A stretch of DNA of 64,000 nt from Lucinisca nassula (lineage: Eukaryota > Mollusca > Bivalvia > Lucinida > Lucinidae), in contig CAUZLF010000719.1 in assembly GCA_963580285.1 (NCBI GenBank), forward strand, positions 62,001 through 126,000, written 5' to 3'. Shown here in pieces: positions 63,925-64,000 of the stretch; position 1 is the first letter of the stretch, and the number at the start of each line of letters is the position of its first letter. The notes under the pieces are model-generated. The model had not been told where the DNA came from, ran no database searches, and saw only the letters and a program-made list of their open reading frames with translations. The translations under genes were made by a program, and so were the position numbers.

Positions 63925-64000
63925 TGATAAAACATACCTACATCTCAGAATCTACAAGAAATAGAGTACAGCCCATGAAAATATGCCAACCGAACTACGT

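Overview
The window is animal genomic DNA with very little coding sequence, dominated by short mobile elements nested in one another. The mix fits a bivalve mollusc: SINEs ending in GTTAAACCTCAAATCAAACAAA-type tails, hairpin MITEs, mariner copies, and minisatellite-bearing elements of the kind described in clams and oysters as pearl/HINE (non-autonomous Helitron/Helentron) elements. I infer a bivalve from repeat style, perhaps a heterodont clam; species is not determined. No bacterial, organellar or viral genes were recognised.  Host gene: two short plus-strand exons, 4543-4592 and 13843-13901, match consecutive TPR-region exons of the histone H3K27 demethylase KDM6A/UTX. Phases agree and both have proper acceptors and donors. 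The 9.25 kb intron between them is almost entirely mobile DNA. A tRNA-derived SINE landed on the donor of the first exon, and its target duplication copied the donor (4593 and about 4938). No other exon of this gene was found, so from 13902 to the end the window is probably intron or intergenic DNA.  Layout: 1-4500 holds the end of a minisatellite element, an element with CGGCCCAT iterons and 8-bp target duplications (1637-3381), and two TTAA MITEs. 4543-13901 is the KDM6A segment, with SINEs, MITEs and four minisatellite arrays. 13900-17300 is MITEs plus SINEs, including a triple nest. 17700-28213 is a run of Helitron-like elements with internal arrays, one split by a 2.4 kb element that itself carries two more. 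28200-33400 is mostly unclassified, AT-rich DNA. 33400-40700 is dense in TTAA and TA MITEs. 40770-43200 is one mariner inserted into another. 43200-64000 is SINEs of several families, more MITEs, a possible Harbinger-like element (57904-58783) and a last minisatellite (61645-62755).  Recurrent patterns: (1) MITE families with different ends carry the same outer hairpin stem, related to GCAAACAGTGTAGACC, with different tips. (2) At least five minisatellite element types share one plan: 5-prime palindrome closing in ATAG, a GTCC-rich run, a tandem array, and a short 3-prime hairpin. (3) Most arrays carry clustered AGGTCA half-sites in nuclear-receptor-type spacings. (4) Nested insertions with target duplications give a relative-age record. 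Element coordinates are exact where a target duplication is quoted and otherwise good to about 10-20 bases.
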